DNA from: Aspidiotus rigidus
Taxonomy: Eukaryota > Arthropoda > Insecta > Hemiptera > Diaspididae
Length of the DNA stretch: 64,000 bases
NCBI GenBank assembly: GCA_035079385.1
Contig: JAVHKY010000010.1
Coordinates: 186,001-250,000 of the forward strand
Direction: 5' to 3'
In this document: in pieces, positions 23,682 through 35,700 of the stretch
How positions within the stretch are numbered: the stretch's first letter is position 1
How the letters are laid out: each line of letters opens with the position of its first letter
Program-made: the position numbers and the translations under genes
Notes under the pieces: generated by a model
What the model saw: only the letters and a program-made list of their open reading frames with translations
Databases searched by the model: none
What the model was told of the DNA's origin: nothing

Positions 23682-26400
23682 TACATTGATAATTCCTATG
23701 GCTTCAAATTAAGTAGACTTGAAAAAAATGTTTGAATTGATTGATTTCATCGCAGTCTTCCTGGGTTCGTTTTGTATTACAGGAGCAAAGTCACATAACC
23801 GATTAAACTCTCTGTTTAACCATCGAGGAAATAACCTCGGGTTATGGAATAACCTTGTATTACACAACGAGTCCTAAGCGTTCAGTCTTTTTCAGCTCCT
23901 GAATCTTTTATAAAAAAGGGAATCCGCCATACGGCTTACACCGGATACATAGATGGCTCCACAACTACCGTATGTTCAGAACGGATTAGAATAGGATCAT
24001 AATCTAAGGAACCCCAATTCCATATTCATTTTGGTTTTAGATGCCATTTTTCAATTTTATTTCTATTATATAAGAAGTCTCAACTGTCATCTTATCTGAG
24101 TTATTCACCTTCAAATCGAGAAATTTCCAGATAATGATCCACTACGCGCGGATGATAAGTCATGATGAGGAGTTCTTCGCATTGACATAAGAAGATGAAG
24201 GATGTAAAGAAACCCGACATAAATATGAACGACTTCATATTTCCAAGTTCAAATGTTTCTTCAATTTTGCTGAGAAAAAATGAGAATTTCGCTTAAGGAC
24301 TGTAATAAGAAAATATTGTTTGAGAAATTTGACAAAATCGTATAACTTATAATTTCCCTCTTCTAACTTCTTATCGTGGGTCTCTGAAGTCGTTAAGACT
24401 AAATAAACTAACAGGCGATTTAGGAAAAAGCTTTGTAGGTATCCATTTTAAACCACATGTGCAAATAAATATCTTATTCTCCGTGCACCTGTCACAACAT
24501 TGTAAGGTTGTCTTAATCTCGTTTTTTGGAGTACGATGTTTTCATTTTTCTCGTAAAGTTGAATACGCTGAAAAGGGAAGTTGATACCGCGGTAAATAGA
24601 CTTTGCGCAGCACTGTGACGTTGTTGCCATTCATTCATATCGCCTATAAATTACAGTCAATGCATCAAAGTATAAATTTTCGATCTGAGTGGCCTTATAC
24701 CTATCATGATACAAAAAAAGTGAAACTAGCTTAGAGAGAAATATCTTACGACGAAAATTGTTGGTAAGGTGCCTCGGAATAGAACTTCAATGCCTAATAT
24801 TGAAAACTCCTTTAATATTGAATTTTATTACTATACCTAGGTATGTACAAATTTCAACCTAATTATTGAACTATGGGTTCGTGGACCGTTTGAAATTGGT
24901 TCTTTTTAGCTTTTTAAGAAAATAAGAATGAAAACACTGTAAGTCATTACAACGGGGCAAGTTTTAGTTTTACAATGCATTTATCAAGGGAACCAAATTA
25001 CACTCGCCTATCTCAGCTAACAGCTAGGCTAACTAATTTTGATGACGAACAGATTCCAATAGTAAATCTCAAAAAATAGAGGAAAATAATGTGTAAATAC
25101 TACGTCCTTATTGGAATAAATAAACAGCTACAGAACTCACCGACTGAAATTCCCGTTACCTCATTATTCAACGCAAAACTTTTCACAGCGACGTGCGTAC
25201 AGCAAGTGAAAGTGTTTTCTACTCACTATTTATGTGCTTAGCTTTTATTATGAATTAGATAAACAGTACGTCTAAATAAGATCTACACATTCTCCAAATT
25301 TACGCTGAAAGAAACTACCATTTTTTAGGTCGTTTGTCTTACAGAAGGGGAGTAATAAATTTGAATGCTGTAATCTTATTTTTCAGTTAAAGATTTCAGA
25401 TGAAAACTTCAATGTCATGGGATCGATTTTTTTTTTGGCGGGGGGGGGGGGGAAAGCAGAGTGGATTAATTGCGGAACCGTGTTCATATCAGACAGCCCT
25501 CTTCTCGGCCAAACATCAGTGAACCAAAATTAATACAGCCCTAATGATGAACTCCATTGAAATTGCAAAGAAACGTGTATTATGTACAAGCAACAAAAGT
25601 TCACATTAATGCATTCTTATATAAAATCATTTTCATCAATACTTAGATGCTTTTTGGCTTTTTCGCGGTCAAGACTACCATTCATTACGCAAATCAAACC
25701 ACTCAAGTCTTCAATACATTTCAAATTGTACCTAGGCTAATTGATTATAGTTGAAACTGAATACTGCCCAGCATTCATGAAAACAGAAGATACAGAGTTT
25801 GAGTGGCGAACCGCAACTTTCAGGATGAAAAATAAGATTACATCGCTTCATCACAAACTTTCACTCAAGACTTCATTTCAAGAGTTCATAGTATGAACCC
25901 TTAAATTTCAAATTAAAAACCAACTTATACTTTTATTCTAGGTACCTACTTCTTTATTGTACCTGTAACTCTGATCTTGTCAGCTCAACCACAAGTCCTT
26001 TCCTTCAAAATCTCTCTCCCTTACATTCCAAGCTTTTTTCATAAAATTTACCCATTAAAAAACCTCAAATTCATACTACAAATAATATAGTGCCCTAGTG
26101 CTGCTAGTTATTTGTGTGGGTCTCCATTTTGGTGGCAAAAGCAACTACTTGCCCATTTAAGCCGATACCTTAAAATCACTTTTTTTGATTATCAAAATAT
26201 TATTCGAGAACGGATGCATTGTTTTTCTTGAATAGAGGCTTGTTAGAAAGGAAATTTCATGCACAATAGATTATCCTCTTCATTTAACGCGGAACAATTT
26301 CTTTACCGAGTAATCATTAAAAGATTGAGATACCGTTTTTCACGCAAACGCGTTCTGTGGCAGTTATAAACGTTGTTATTAGTCGCGATTGTTCATTTAC
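23682..26400. other. AT-rich stretch with no recognised gene
   Basis: It should include the promoter of the 22-24 kb gene near its left end. A striking TTTTTTTT-GGCG-poly-G tract (about 13 G) sits at 25428-25452. Nothing else is assignable. Confidence 0.45.
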
Positions 26401-26539
26401 CTTTAACTGCCATGGAACCACAGACTGCATGGAACGCATTTTGTGAAAAACAGCAGGCATCTCAATCACATTTGTAAAGTCAATGACAAAGGGAATATTT
26501 GTCTCATGGCAGTATTGTGGAATACTTGTGAAAATCATT
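26401..26539 (-). CDS. Possible isolated coding exon, unrecognised
   Basis: On the minus strand a good acceptor (GATTTTACAG) precedes an open block reading FTSIPQYCHETNIPFVIDF and then NVIEMPAVFHKMRSMQSV, and an AAAG|GTAAAT donor follows PWQLK. The block is 139 bases. The composition looks coding, but no partner exon was found within several kb, so it could be a lone exon of a gene extending elsewhere or a fossil. No function is proposed. Confidence 0.3.
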
Positions 26540-26847
26540 CTGTAAAATCAAGTCTCCATATTGGTGTTAAAAGTTCCATTTGACAGAAATAATCATATAA
26601 TATACAAAAAGAAAACAATCAATTCACAAACGTTTTCTGAAAATCAAAATTTTATTACGCATACTCTTGGCAAAAATGAAAAACCTCCTTGATACCTTTT
26701 ACCGTACGTTCATCTTTTTTATCGATCACAGCGACCCTACCGGATGCTCGGTTCAAATGGGGAAAAATCCTTTTTGCACACAAAATGGCGTCTGCAAATA
26801 CCCATCAGATATAAAGCCAATTGTAGCTCGTTCTAGAATGATGCGTT

Positions 26848-26985
26848 CTATACTCTGTCCGCAAATAGAATGGGTCGCGTAAACAAACCCGCGAACCGCT
26901 TCCTCGCATCGTAATCAATTTTTTTTGCATGAAAGCGGGTCGCGGGTTTGTTGACGTGACCCATTCTATTTGCGGACAGAGTATA
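26848..26985. mobile_element. Hairpin MITE with about 54-base inverted arms and TA at both ends
   Basis: The left arm (26848-26902) and right arm (26932-26985) are near-perfect reverse complements, starting CTATACTCTGTCCGC and sharing AATAGAATGGGTC and CAAACCCGCGA. The loop is about 30 bases. A TA at each end suits a Tc1/mariner-type target. It lies about 0.5 kb upstream of the Sgf11-like coding region and is much more GC-rich than its surroundings. Confidence 0.8.
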
Positions 26986-27364
26986 GTGGCTCGTCTTCCT
27001 CGTGCACCGCGTACATGTGCATTGCGGCAGCGGCAGTTTAGTTTGTGTCACGTGGATTCAAAGTTTTTGTTGTTTTTAATATCACAGTTTACGATCAGCT
27101 GCTTCCTGCTTGCTCCAAACTCCGAATTTTTGCTTTGCACTTTTTTGAAGTTTTGAATCTCCGCTCGTTGAAGTTGTGAGACAGTACGTATTTTTTTACG
27201 TTGTATATTTTTATTATTTCATGATTTTAAATAATGTTTAAATTATTTGAATCGGTTTTCGAATAGAAGCCAGCTCCTAGGTCATAGTGTACTTTCAAAG
27301 AACCAATCGGCATTCTAGGATACCAAACCGGTAATTGTTGATCAGCCCGTCTTGGCGGATTTTC

Positions 27365-27482
27365 GTAAGTACCTAATTAAACTTTTACTTAAAATTATGG
27401 GAAATTTCATCAAATATTCTTGATCAGTGTGAAAAACAATACTTCCTCTTTTCTGACCTTATATAATTGTTGATGTTTTTAG
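27365..27482 (+). other. Likely 5'-UTR intron of the Sgf11-like gene
   Basis: A GTAAGTACC donor at 27365 and a GATGTTTTTAG acceptor ending at 27482 enclose 118 AT-rich bases just before the start codon. This is inferred from splice consensus only. Confidence 0.5.
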
Positions 27483-27513
27483 ATACTGTGGACTCTTACA
27501 AAAGCTCCAAGAT

Positions 27514-28179
27514 ATGCACCAGCGAGCGCTAAAGGAGAATATACTCAACGAAATCGTGCTTCGAGTAGAAATCGATCAGCATTTCGAATCTTCGATTCAA
27601 TCTGAAGTTTGTAAGTACATCAAAAAGGAGAATGTACCACTTAATCCGCACGATATATTCAACAACGCTAATTCGAAAGACGCGAAAAAATGTGTCTGCC
27701 CAAATTGCGGTCGAACGTTAAACGCTCTCAGGTTCGTCCCACATCTCGAAAAATGTCTCGGAATGGGACGTAGCAACTCTAGAGCCGCTAGTCGACGTAT
27801 CCTAGCGAGCAGCAATAGCGGCAAAGAAGGCAAATATAGTGATGAAAATTCAGATGGTAATGGTGGTGGATCGCAATCATCTGACGCCGATTGGGAGCCG
27901 TCTAAAGCTCCGAAACGTGCTAGAGTTCGTCGAAGAAACGATTGTCTTGCACCGCACCACGAAAACCGCAAGAAAGTTAAAGATACTGTATCCAGTGGAG
28001 GTGGCGTAGACTTCATATACAGTAATATGGACGTCGAGCAGCGTCAAAATATACTGGCGCTCATGTGTGGGGTCGTGTCCAAGCATCATACAGGAAAGTT
28101 ATGTACCCGCTCAATTAAATGTCCGAAACACACTGACGAACAGAAGAACAACGTCAGACTGACTCTATTGAATATTTAA
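27514..28179 (+). CDS. Sgf11: SAGA deubiquitinase-module protein, Sgf11/ataxin-7-like 3 family
   Basis: A subunit of the SAGA co-activator's histone H2B deubiquitinase module, where the zinc finger helps activate the ubiquitin protease and dock it on the nucleosome. The 221-residue frame is unbroken. An N-terminal helical part (about 5-55) is followed by the Sgf11 zinc finger (Cys62-x2-Cys65, His77-x3-Cys81) in CVCPNCGR and FVPHLEKCLGMGR. A basic, serine-rich linker with nuclear-targeting character (KRARVRRR) comes next. A C-terminal SCA7-type motif (MCGVV, then LCTRSIKCPKHTDEQ) is as in ATXN7L3. The coding region lacks introns. A likely 5'-UTR intron runs 27365-27482 (GTAAGT donor, TTTTTAG acceptor). 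The gene converges with the Nudix gene. The N-terminus is divergent but begins at the only suitable ATG. Confidence 0.92.
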   Translation: MHQRALKENILNEIVLRVEIDQHFESSIQSEVCKYIKKENVPLNPHDIFNNANSKDAKKCVCPNCGRTLNALRFVPHLEKCLGMGRSNSRAASRRILASSNSGKEGKYSDENSDGNGGGSQSSDADWEPSKAPKRARVRRRNDCLAPHHENRKKVKDTVSSGGGVDFIYSNMDVEQRQNILALMCGVVSKHHTGKLCTRSIKCPKHTDEQKNNVRLTLLNI

Positions 28180-31100
28180 TAATTACCATACAGTACTTCA
28201 TGATACGTACTTACTTAATCGCCTTTTTTTTTTTCCCCCTTTTTCTATGTTGTCTTTTATGTAACAATTGTCTTGTAAATACGTGAACTCGAATACATTT
28301 TATATTGTCTCGTAATTAGTGTCGTAATTCCGAACGGAAGAAAAGTACTGGAATTCGTGAAAGTTCACATCATTTATTATTATTTTGTTAAACTTATCAT
28401 TTGTTAGAAGACATCGACGAAGATATAATAGCTAATAGAAACGTCAAGAAGAGACACATCTTTATGTGGACTGATCAGATAAATTGAGTTTGGTATTCAG
28501 AATTATCTTCGAAATCTCCATTCGATCTCCACGATTATAGGTGATAGAATTTCATAGTCCTATCTTTTCAGGGTTTCAGCGATACAAGAAGCAATTCTAT
28601 AAGTTGATGGAAAAATCTACAGCGTCGACGTGACGTGAAAAAAAAAGTTATAAGTTTGATTAAATGTCCAGTAAGTTTCTATAAGAATCAACCTCTTTTC
28701 TTCGCATTTATCGACATGACACAAAATTTGTTTGTTTATGATTATTTTTGTTTAGAATTAAAATTTCTTGTGTTGTGGTTCCTTCTTCAAGCACGGAGGT
28801 GCGATTCAATAGAATTCGCATACCTAATGTAAAAAAAAACTTCTTTATGATTGGATAATGGTACCTATGACTTTTCTCAATGAACTAATGAAGTTATGAA
28901 GAACTGCGCTCATAAAATATTATCTTATGTAATTGTCAGCTGCAAATACGATGATATTGATTGTATATGAATACACGCCATTATTTTCTATAACATTTCC
29001 GTAATCGATCGTACAAGCTCGCTCAAATTTTGAACTATTGAACGAGTGATGAGAAAGGAGCAAATGCTCATTAATCATTTCTGAGCATTGCTCTTACAAT
29101 AAAATATGTTTGATTAAATACATCGGTGAAAATTTCCTCGTTTTTTATTCAGAAAACAATAAGAAAAAGAACCCGCATCCAAAGAGGTCCTGTATTTTTA
29201 TTTTCCGTTAGATCCAGATCCAAAAAGATTCTGTATTTTCATTGTGCATATGATCCGAATCCCAGAAGATCCAATGCGTATATACGGTATTTAGATTCGG
29301 ATCCGAAAAGATCCTGAAAGTATTTTACTTGGGTTCTCAGCCCTAGACTTAGAAGTACCACACCACAGCGAGGTTCATTGCTGTATTTTGTTAGTTCTTG
29401 TCATTCATTCATTATCCAGCGCCGGAGAAAATATCGACTAAAATACCGAGGCTAAGTACCAAAAATTTGCTGAAAACTTCAGCGTCTCTTTTCCATGTTT
29501 TTTGTTTCTTGAAAAACAATTATTTTAAAAGAAGAAAACATTTCAAGAATATGCTCCGTAGAAAAAAAAAAAAAAAAACTGTCAGGCATCAGCGAAAACT
29601 CAGCTAATATAGTTCCACTTTCAAAAATATTCAATAACTTGTAAAAATCTATAATAAGTAAGATAATTTCAGAAAACCAGAGATGAGCGCCTAGCTTTTT
29701 AGTTTTAAATCGACAAGTTCCTTAATACGACCTTTCTTTGATTTAAACTTTAGTCGTTACTCCAAATAGTTTCATCGGAATCCTAAAAGAAAAAAACTAA
29801 AATTAACTTCGGATCTGAAATGCTAAGTAAATCAAATTTATGATTCTGTTCTCTGATTTTCGTTCGTTCGTAGCTTCCTTCCTGCGTTTTTCAGAATTCT
29901 TTCTGTCAAGCAGCTTGATTGACAAATCGGCTATCAGTCTCTAAGAGCTGGATCTATTTCTTGTCTTTCGTTTTAGCCATTTTGTTCGATGATAATGATT
30001 ACTGATATCGACATGTATAAGTTTCGATCTTAGTCTCAGCCCATTTCGCCGACATGTTATCTTTGTAAATCATCATTATTTTTTGTTTGTCACCTCTAAA
30101 CATTCGAGTCACTGAGTTGAAAATAGTAAGACCTAAAATTATTCAGACGTAGGTACGTATAACACAAAGTTTAAAACTTCACCAGGTTTTTCATTATTTC
30201 TCGCCACATTAGAACTCCTAATCCGTTCAGGTAGTAGAGGGTCTCTTTTTTTCAAATTTGTTCGGAATTTATCATTTTCCTACAAAGTTTATTATTCAAG
30301 TCCAGCCATTTTTGTACGCCGATGGTATTACTTGGAACGCAATTATTTTACACATTTCATTAAATTTTCAAACGCTTTCTTTCTGCTGAGTTGATTTCTG
30401 AATTTTACGACCTTTCTTCGTGACAATTTTTATACTTCCGTAAATAATATGGCAAAAAACATTAAAAATAGGTACTGACCAAGTTTTATGACATTTTTAT
30501 GTCTGTTTCAACTCATACAGACATCCTAGTTTCAAAGTTAGGTATCAAAATGCTTTCAAATTCCTTCACTCGGGCGTATATCAGTGGAATTTATCTCTTT
30601 TAGAAAGTATTTCAGGGCTCAAGAATCAAAATTCTCTCTTCTCGCTCATTACATGAATGTTGAGCAGAGAATGACTTTCCAAATCACTGGACTCGATGTT
30701 TTTTTCATAACTTGTTTCTGAAAAATATATTTCAAGCGAAAAAAAAAAAGAATCTGGTAATATTTCTTGATTTTTGTCTCGTTTATTAATCGGAATTTTC
30801 TTGCGGCTGTATTCTTTTCCTGACCTTTCTGTGTTTTTCCCAAAATTTTCTAACAATTAATGACCTCTAAATCCTCAATAAAATGGGAAAATTGTAATAT
30901 ACGAACGATATCTGGCCTTCAACGTTTTTTTCTGTTTCTGTACCGAGATTTTTTCAAGTTCCCTCCCTCCATACAGTTTGGGACTCACAATTCCTTAAAC
31001 TTCTCAAAAAGATTAGCGATCTCTCCCCCTGTTCTCAAGTCCAACTTTTTCCAAGTCTCTCTGGTGACGACAACCAGTGTCTGACGACATCCCTTCCTGC

Positions 31101-32677
31101 GGGTAATTTTCCGAGTAATAAAGAGGGGAAGCGGGAATAAGAAAGAACGAAAAACGCAGAAACTCGGGCTCTTCCCCTGTGACGTTCGAACCTACAACCT
31201 CTCGCGCGCAAGGTAGTCGTCAAAACCATTTCGCGGTGAACTTTCCACATTTAATCACAACACATATTATCCGAAAGGACTAGCCCTAACAAAACGGATA
31301 GCAACTTCTCTACTAAGTGGCGAAATATTTTCAGACCATCAATCTCGTCTCACAAATTCATAACTATCAAATGAAGCAAAGGCAGAACTTGTTACTCTGT
31401 AATAACTATACCCTAATTTGAACTAGTGATACTTTGCTGTTGAATTACATATCAAGCAAAGTCCAAATATGGAAAGATATTTTATTGAGTTCATCATATC
31501 CGTTTCAGCTAGCAATTTCTGACGGATAAAGTTTAATAATATTAGGTCAAAAGGTGAGAGAACTTCTTTTTGGCGGACTTTCGTATCCATCTTCTTCGCA
31601 TGTTCTACCTTCGTCTGAAAAATTTGTTCTGAACTACCAAACTTCGATTCAACGATGTAATTCAGCTACACGATTAATTAGTTGCGACAATTTTCGATTT
31701 ATTTTGGGTTCCCGATGTAAAAATTACACATTTTTTAGTTGTAACATTGTATCTTCTTCTACTTTGCCACAGTTGTACATTAATGGCTTCAATAATTAAA
31801 ATAACGGATATAAAGTTACTAATTATTGTAATATATGAAGTACATAAATATCGACGACGGGGAAGAAATATGATAAAATGGTCGTTTGTATATGAAAGTT
31901 GTTCCGAGTTTACCTAGATTTCGCGTAATATAACATCACAAATTTTTTGCATTTCTTTCGCGGCAGTAGAGAGTTGATAAAATTTTACAATAATTTTCTT
32001 TTAAATAAATAAAAACAGGCGATGATCATAACAAGTTGAAATGGGTACATAACAGAATAAAAATACGATGTACAAATACACGAACACAGAAGATATTATA
32101 AGTTTAAAAGGGGTGAAAAAAAATGTAATCTTGCACTTTACGTTTTCTGGATCCTCGAATGAAAATTCGTAATAAAAATAATAATGATATTAATAGTAAT
32201 AATAGTAAAAATAATGATAATAATAAATAAAAGGTACATAATAATTAGTTGTAAATAATTCGTCAACAGACACGCGAACTGTTTCAATATCTAGGCAAAC
32301 AACATTTTTCGAGTGTCAAGTCGCGTGAATAATCGCTCAACATACTACCCTTCGTAATTGGTGAAACATCCGATTTTTTCCTTCTTATTATTATTTTTCT
32401 TTGATTTTAGTATTTCTTTAACTCATATAATACAATTCGCGCTCGACAGCTTGTAGTCAATATGAGGGAGACTTGAAATGAAAATGAGGAGAGAGAAGTA
32501 AATAAAAATTGATACAGTAAAAAAATTATACAATTAATTATAATACCGAAGCTTCTTCTTAAATGAATAAAACACATTAATTTTTTTAAAAAATCTAATG
32601 CTAATGGAAATTTGGAATATTTCATTCGCGTTAATGAAGGAAAATAAAAAGACAGAACTGCGTTGTATTCATCAGAG
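28180..32677. other. Convergent intergenic stretch: 3' UTRs of the Sgf11-like and Nudix genes
   Basis: The left part should hold the Sgf11-like 3' UTR. The right part (about 31.8-32.68 kb) is very AU-rich, with an (AAT)n-like run near 32170-32240, and may be the Nudix 3' UTR on the minus strand. A small cluster of GATCCGAAAAGATCC-type units lies at about 29210-29316. A possible SINE at 31.1 kb is listed separately. No coding region seen. Confidence 0.45.
31100..31250 (-). mobile_element. Possible tRNA-derived SINE fragment
   Basis: On the minus strand, ATGGTTTTGACGACTACCTT is followed by GCGCGCGAGAGGTTGTAGGT and then TCGAAC. This matches the spacing and wording of a tRNA-like head with a pol III B box (GGTTCGAAC, complement at about 31184-31193). 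The A box is poor and no tail or target duplication was defined. Confidence 0.35.
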
Positions 32678-32799
32678 TCATGAAACTTTTTGTCTACGGT
32701 TGCAAGTCAATAACGATTCGAGATAAGTCATTTGCACGGGTTTGTGTAAACGCAGATGTTTCAACGCTTCCTCCACAGTAAACCACTTTCTCTGGCGTC
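32678..32799 (-). CDS. Aps: Aps/DIPP terminal coding exon
   Basis: 122 bases behind a GTTCGTAG acceptor, reading (G)RQRKWFTVEEALKHLRLH, then KPVQMTYLESLLTC and a TGA at 32680-32678. It continues the previous exon in phase. The tail after HKPVQ is short (about 17 residues) compared with many family members. Confidence 0.92.
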
Positions 32800-35700
32800 C
32801 TACGAACAGACAAATAAAGACAATATTATTAACTGGTAATCATTGGTTTTGTAATACGATATTAAGAAAAAATAGCACGAGTATGTTATTGTATCTATTC
32901 GTAGATGACGCGAATCTCAGGAAACGGAGGAAGAAAGGAGGAATCACAACGAGAACGAATAATAAGATAGTAAAATATTATTTGTGTGATCAACAACAAG
33001 GTATATCGGTATCATCGGGTCCTGTCGCCTGGTAAACACTCGTTTATCGCACGCAAGAATGATGATGGTTTACAAAATATTACTGGGACACGATTGCACA
33101 ATGGTCTTTAAATGACTGAAAGTGTTTTTAAAAACCAATTCATGGTCTAGGTCGGTGAATGATACAATAGTATCAGTTCTTTCCTGACACTTACAAAACT
33201 AATAAGCAAGACCAAACTTTCCTTCATCAGATCATACTTCCAATCTGTCCCTATGCTCAGCTTAGGTGGCGCCGATGACGCGAAGAATCGATACAACCTC
33301 ATCTGTAAAAAACCATACACAACTGCGGGCGTTCTACATAATTAGGTACATCAGAATAATTAAGCTACAAGTTCAATTTTAAGTGCTCGACGGAATCCTC
33401 TGGAGAGTAGCAAAGTTAGTTGAAATCTTGTCAAACACTGGAGGGAGAGCTGATTACAAGTTTGTCTGTGAACCAAGAGATGTGTTACCGTGTAAACGCT
33501 ATCATCTTTATGAAGTCCATGTAAGATACGTATAAAAAAGAGAGCAAAGTCTCTAAATGACGTAGAAAACGAACACACAAACACAAGATTGTGATATTTT
33601 AAACATCAAATTTCAAAGGTTATTTTCAAAACTTCAATTCAATACTATCTTTTGATACTCTTATGAAAACCAACCTCAGCCATCATCATAATGAAGACGC
33701 TGCGACCAGCTGACTATATTTTGATAATCTTGAAACAAGATTACATTGAGTCCCATCAATGATCAATATAAACTAAAATAAATCTCGATTTCACAAATGA
33801 TAACTCAAGAGCTATAGTTTGGCTCTAAGCGGATACGAAAAATATACGTCTGGAACCACCGCGCAGGCAGAAATTTTTATTTAGAGGCTATTCCCTCCCT
33901 TAAAGAACGAGAGAAAGAAAAGTATTACTTTGGTGCGCGCCTGGCCTGGAAAGCTGCATCATACTATAGACGCTATAGCGTATAATGTGGGCTACATGTA
34001 ACCGTTCATCAGCCTCCAATCGGGCTCTACAGTTTCAGATAGGTATGCTAGTCCGCCATTTTGGTTCGAAAACTTGACGCTGTCATTTAAATCGATGATC
34101 TTTCAACATTTTCTCATGAAGTACGCGACAGATTATTACTAAGAAGTGATCAAACGTTTTTATGTACAACACACTTCTCTGTAGATGGAAAAACTTATTT
34201 TTTCAGAGTGTTGCAGTCAGATAAAAGCCAACAAATTTTTTTAGATTTTTTCTTACTCTCCTGATACCTGCAAAATAGGGAAATGCACTGCTTGAGTGTT
34301 CAAATTTCAAGTTGAATTGATTCTTTCTCTAGACTAGCTCTGCTTTGCCAAACAATTGACAAAGATAAAAAAGATTGGTTCCGGTTCAGTTCAGCATAAA
34401 AGCCTGTAGCGCAGTCCTCCTATGGAGATGAGAATAGGTATCTTCTGTAAGTATGACAAAGTCCCAATTTTCATGATTGTTTCTTCTGACCTCACATATT
34501 GATTAGCCAAAAATCAGTTGAATTTTCCCAAAAGCCGAAAGCCAAATTTTCTAAGGTTGTAAGTTTAAGCCAAAAACCAAAGCTAAAATTTTCGGTTACA
34601 ATACTCTTCTTGTTTTCTTTTCTTAGCAAGTTTCATCATCACACAAACATGATTGTTCAATTTGTGCTGCAAAGTAGGCCTACCCAGGGTTGCGATGTTT
34701 TGAACAAAATTGTTTTAAACATTGGAATTTGAGAAAAAAAAAACAAGTTTTAAACGTGGACAGCACGTCATGAATTCGAAGTCACGCGTAGTCACGCACC
34801 AGAAAGCGTGAGTGTCCAAGGAAAAACCCTGGAGAAACCCCGCAATAAGCACTAAGTCATTATGTTTAAGACAACAAAATATACAAAATTTGTATAGAAC
34901 TGCCGTTGTAAACATATTTAAAACACTGTTTTAAACTCTTGAGAAAAAATATCAATTTCCAACATGTTTTGAACAAAAAAAAAAAAAAAACAATTTTTCC
35001 CAATTCTGAAAGTACCGCAGGACAAAACTCAAACCAGAATGGTGGCCTACTATACCCGTGTGAAATTAAAAAGCATCAATTCCAAGGTATATGTTTTTTC
35101 CAGCCTTCCAAATTGTATAATTATTCTCCTACCTGTTATCAATCTACATATTTTATGGAAGTTGCTGGGTTGTATACTAGTTTTCATTCCAGGGAGTTTT
35201 TGCCATAAAATCGGTCTTTAAAACTCTTAGATTAATAACAGATAAAAGAATAAGAATATAATATTATGGAATACTGGAAAAGTCTTATTGCTAAATTGAA
35301 GTGCAATCAAAAGCATGGCAAACAAAAAATTTTTCGGTTTTGTTTTTGTTCAAATTTTGTTATTTGGCAAATATTTTGTTTATTTACATTTTCATTGTCG
35401 AAAGATAAAACATGTTTTTTCAGTAAAATTGTTCTTGTTTATTTAAAGTTTCATTTTGCGCAGATTTTTTGTTTTTGTTTTGTTAATTTCAAATGCTAGA
35501 TTTTGTTTTTATATCGTTTATGATTTGTAAAATATGATTTGTTTACTTGAATAAAGTTTTGTTTGCCATGCTTGAGTGCATACAGAAAACTGATTTGGGT
35601 TGGTTGTCCGCTAGGAGCGTTACAATCGGCAAATTGGAAACAGTATCACGACAATTTTTTCATTCAAGTGCTCATAATTTGGGAACAAGGTCATAGAAGA

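Noticed and set aside
27597..28016. 139-codon open frame on the minus strand
   Set aside because: It is the antisense shadow of the Sgf11-like coding region.
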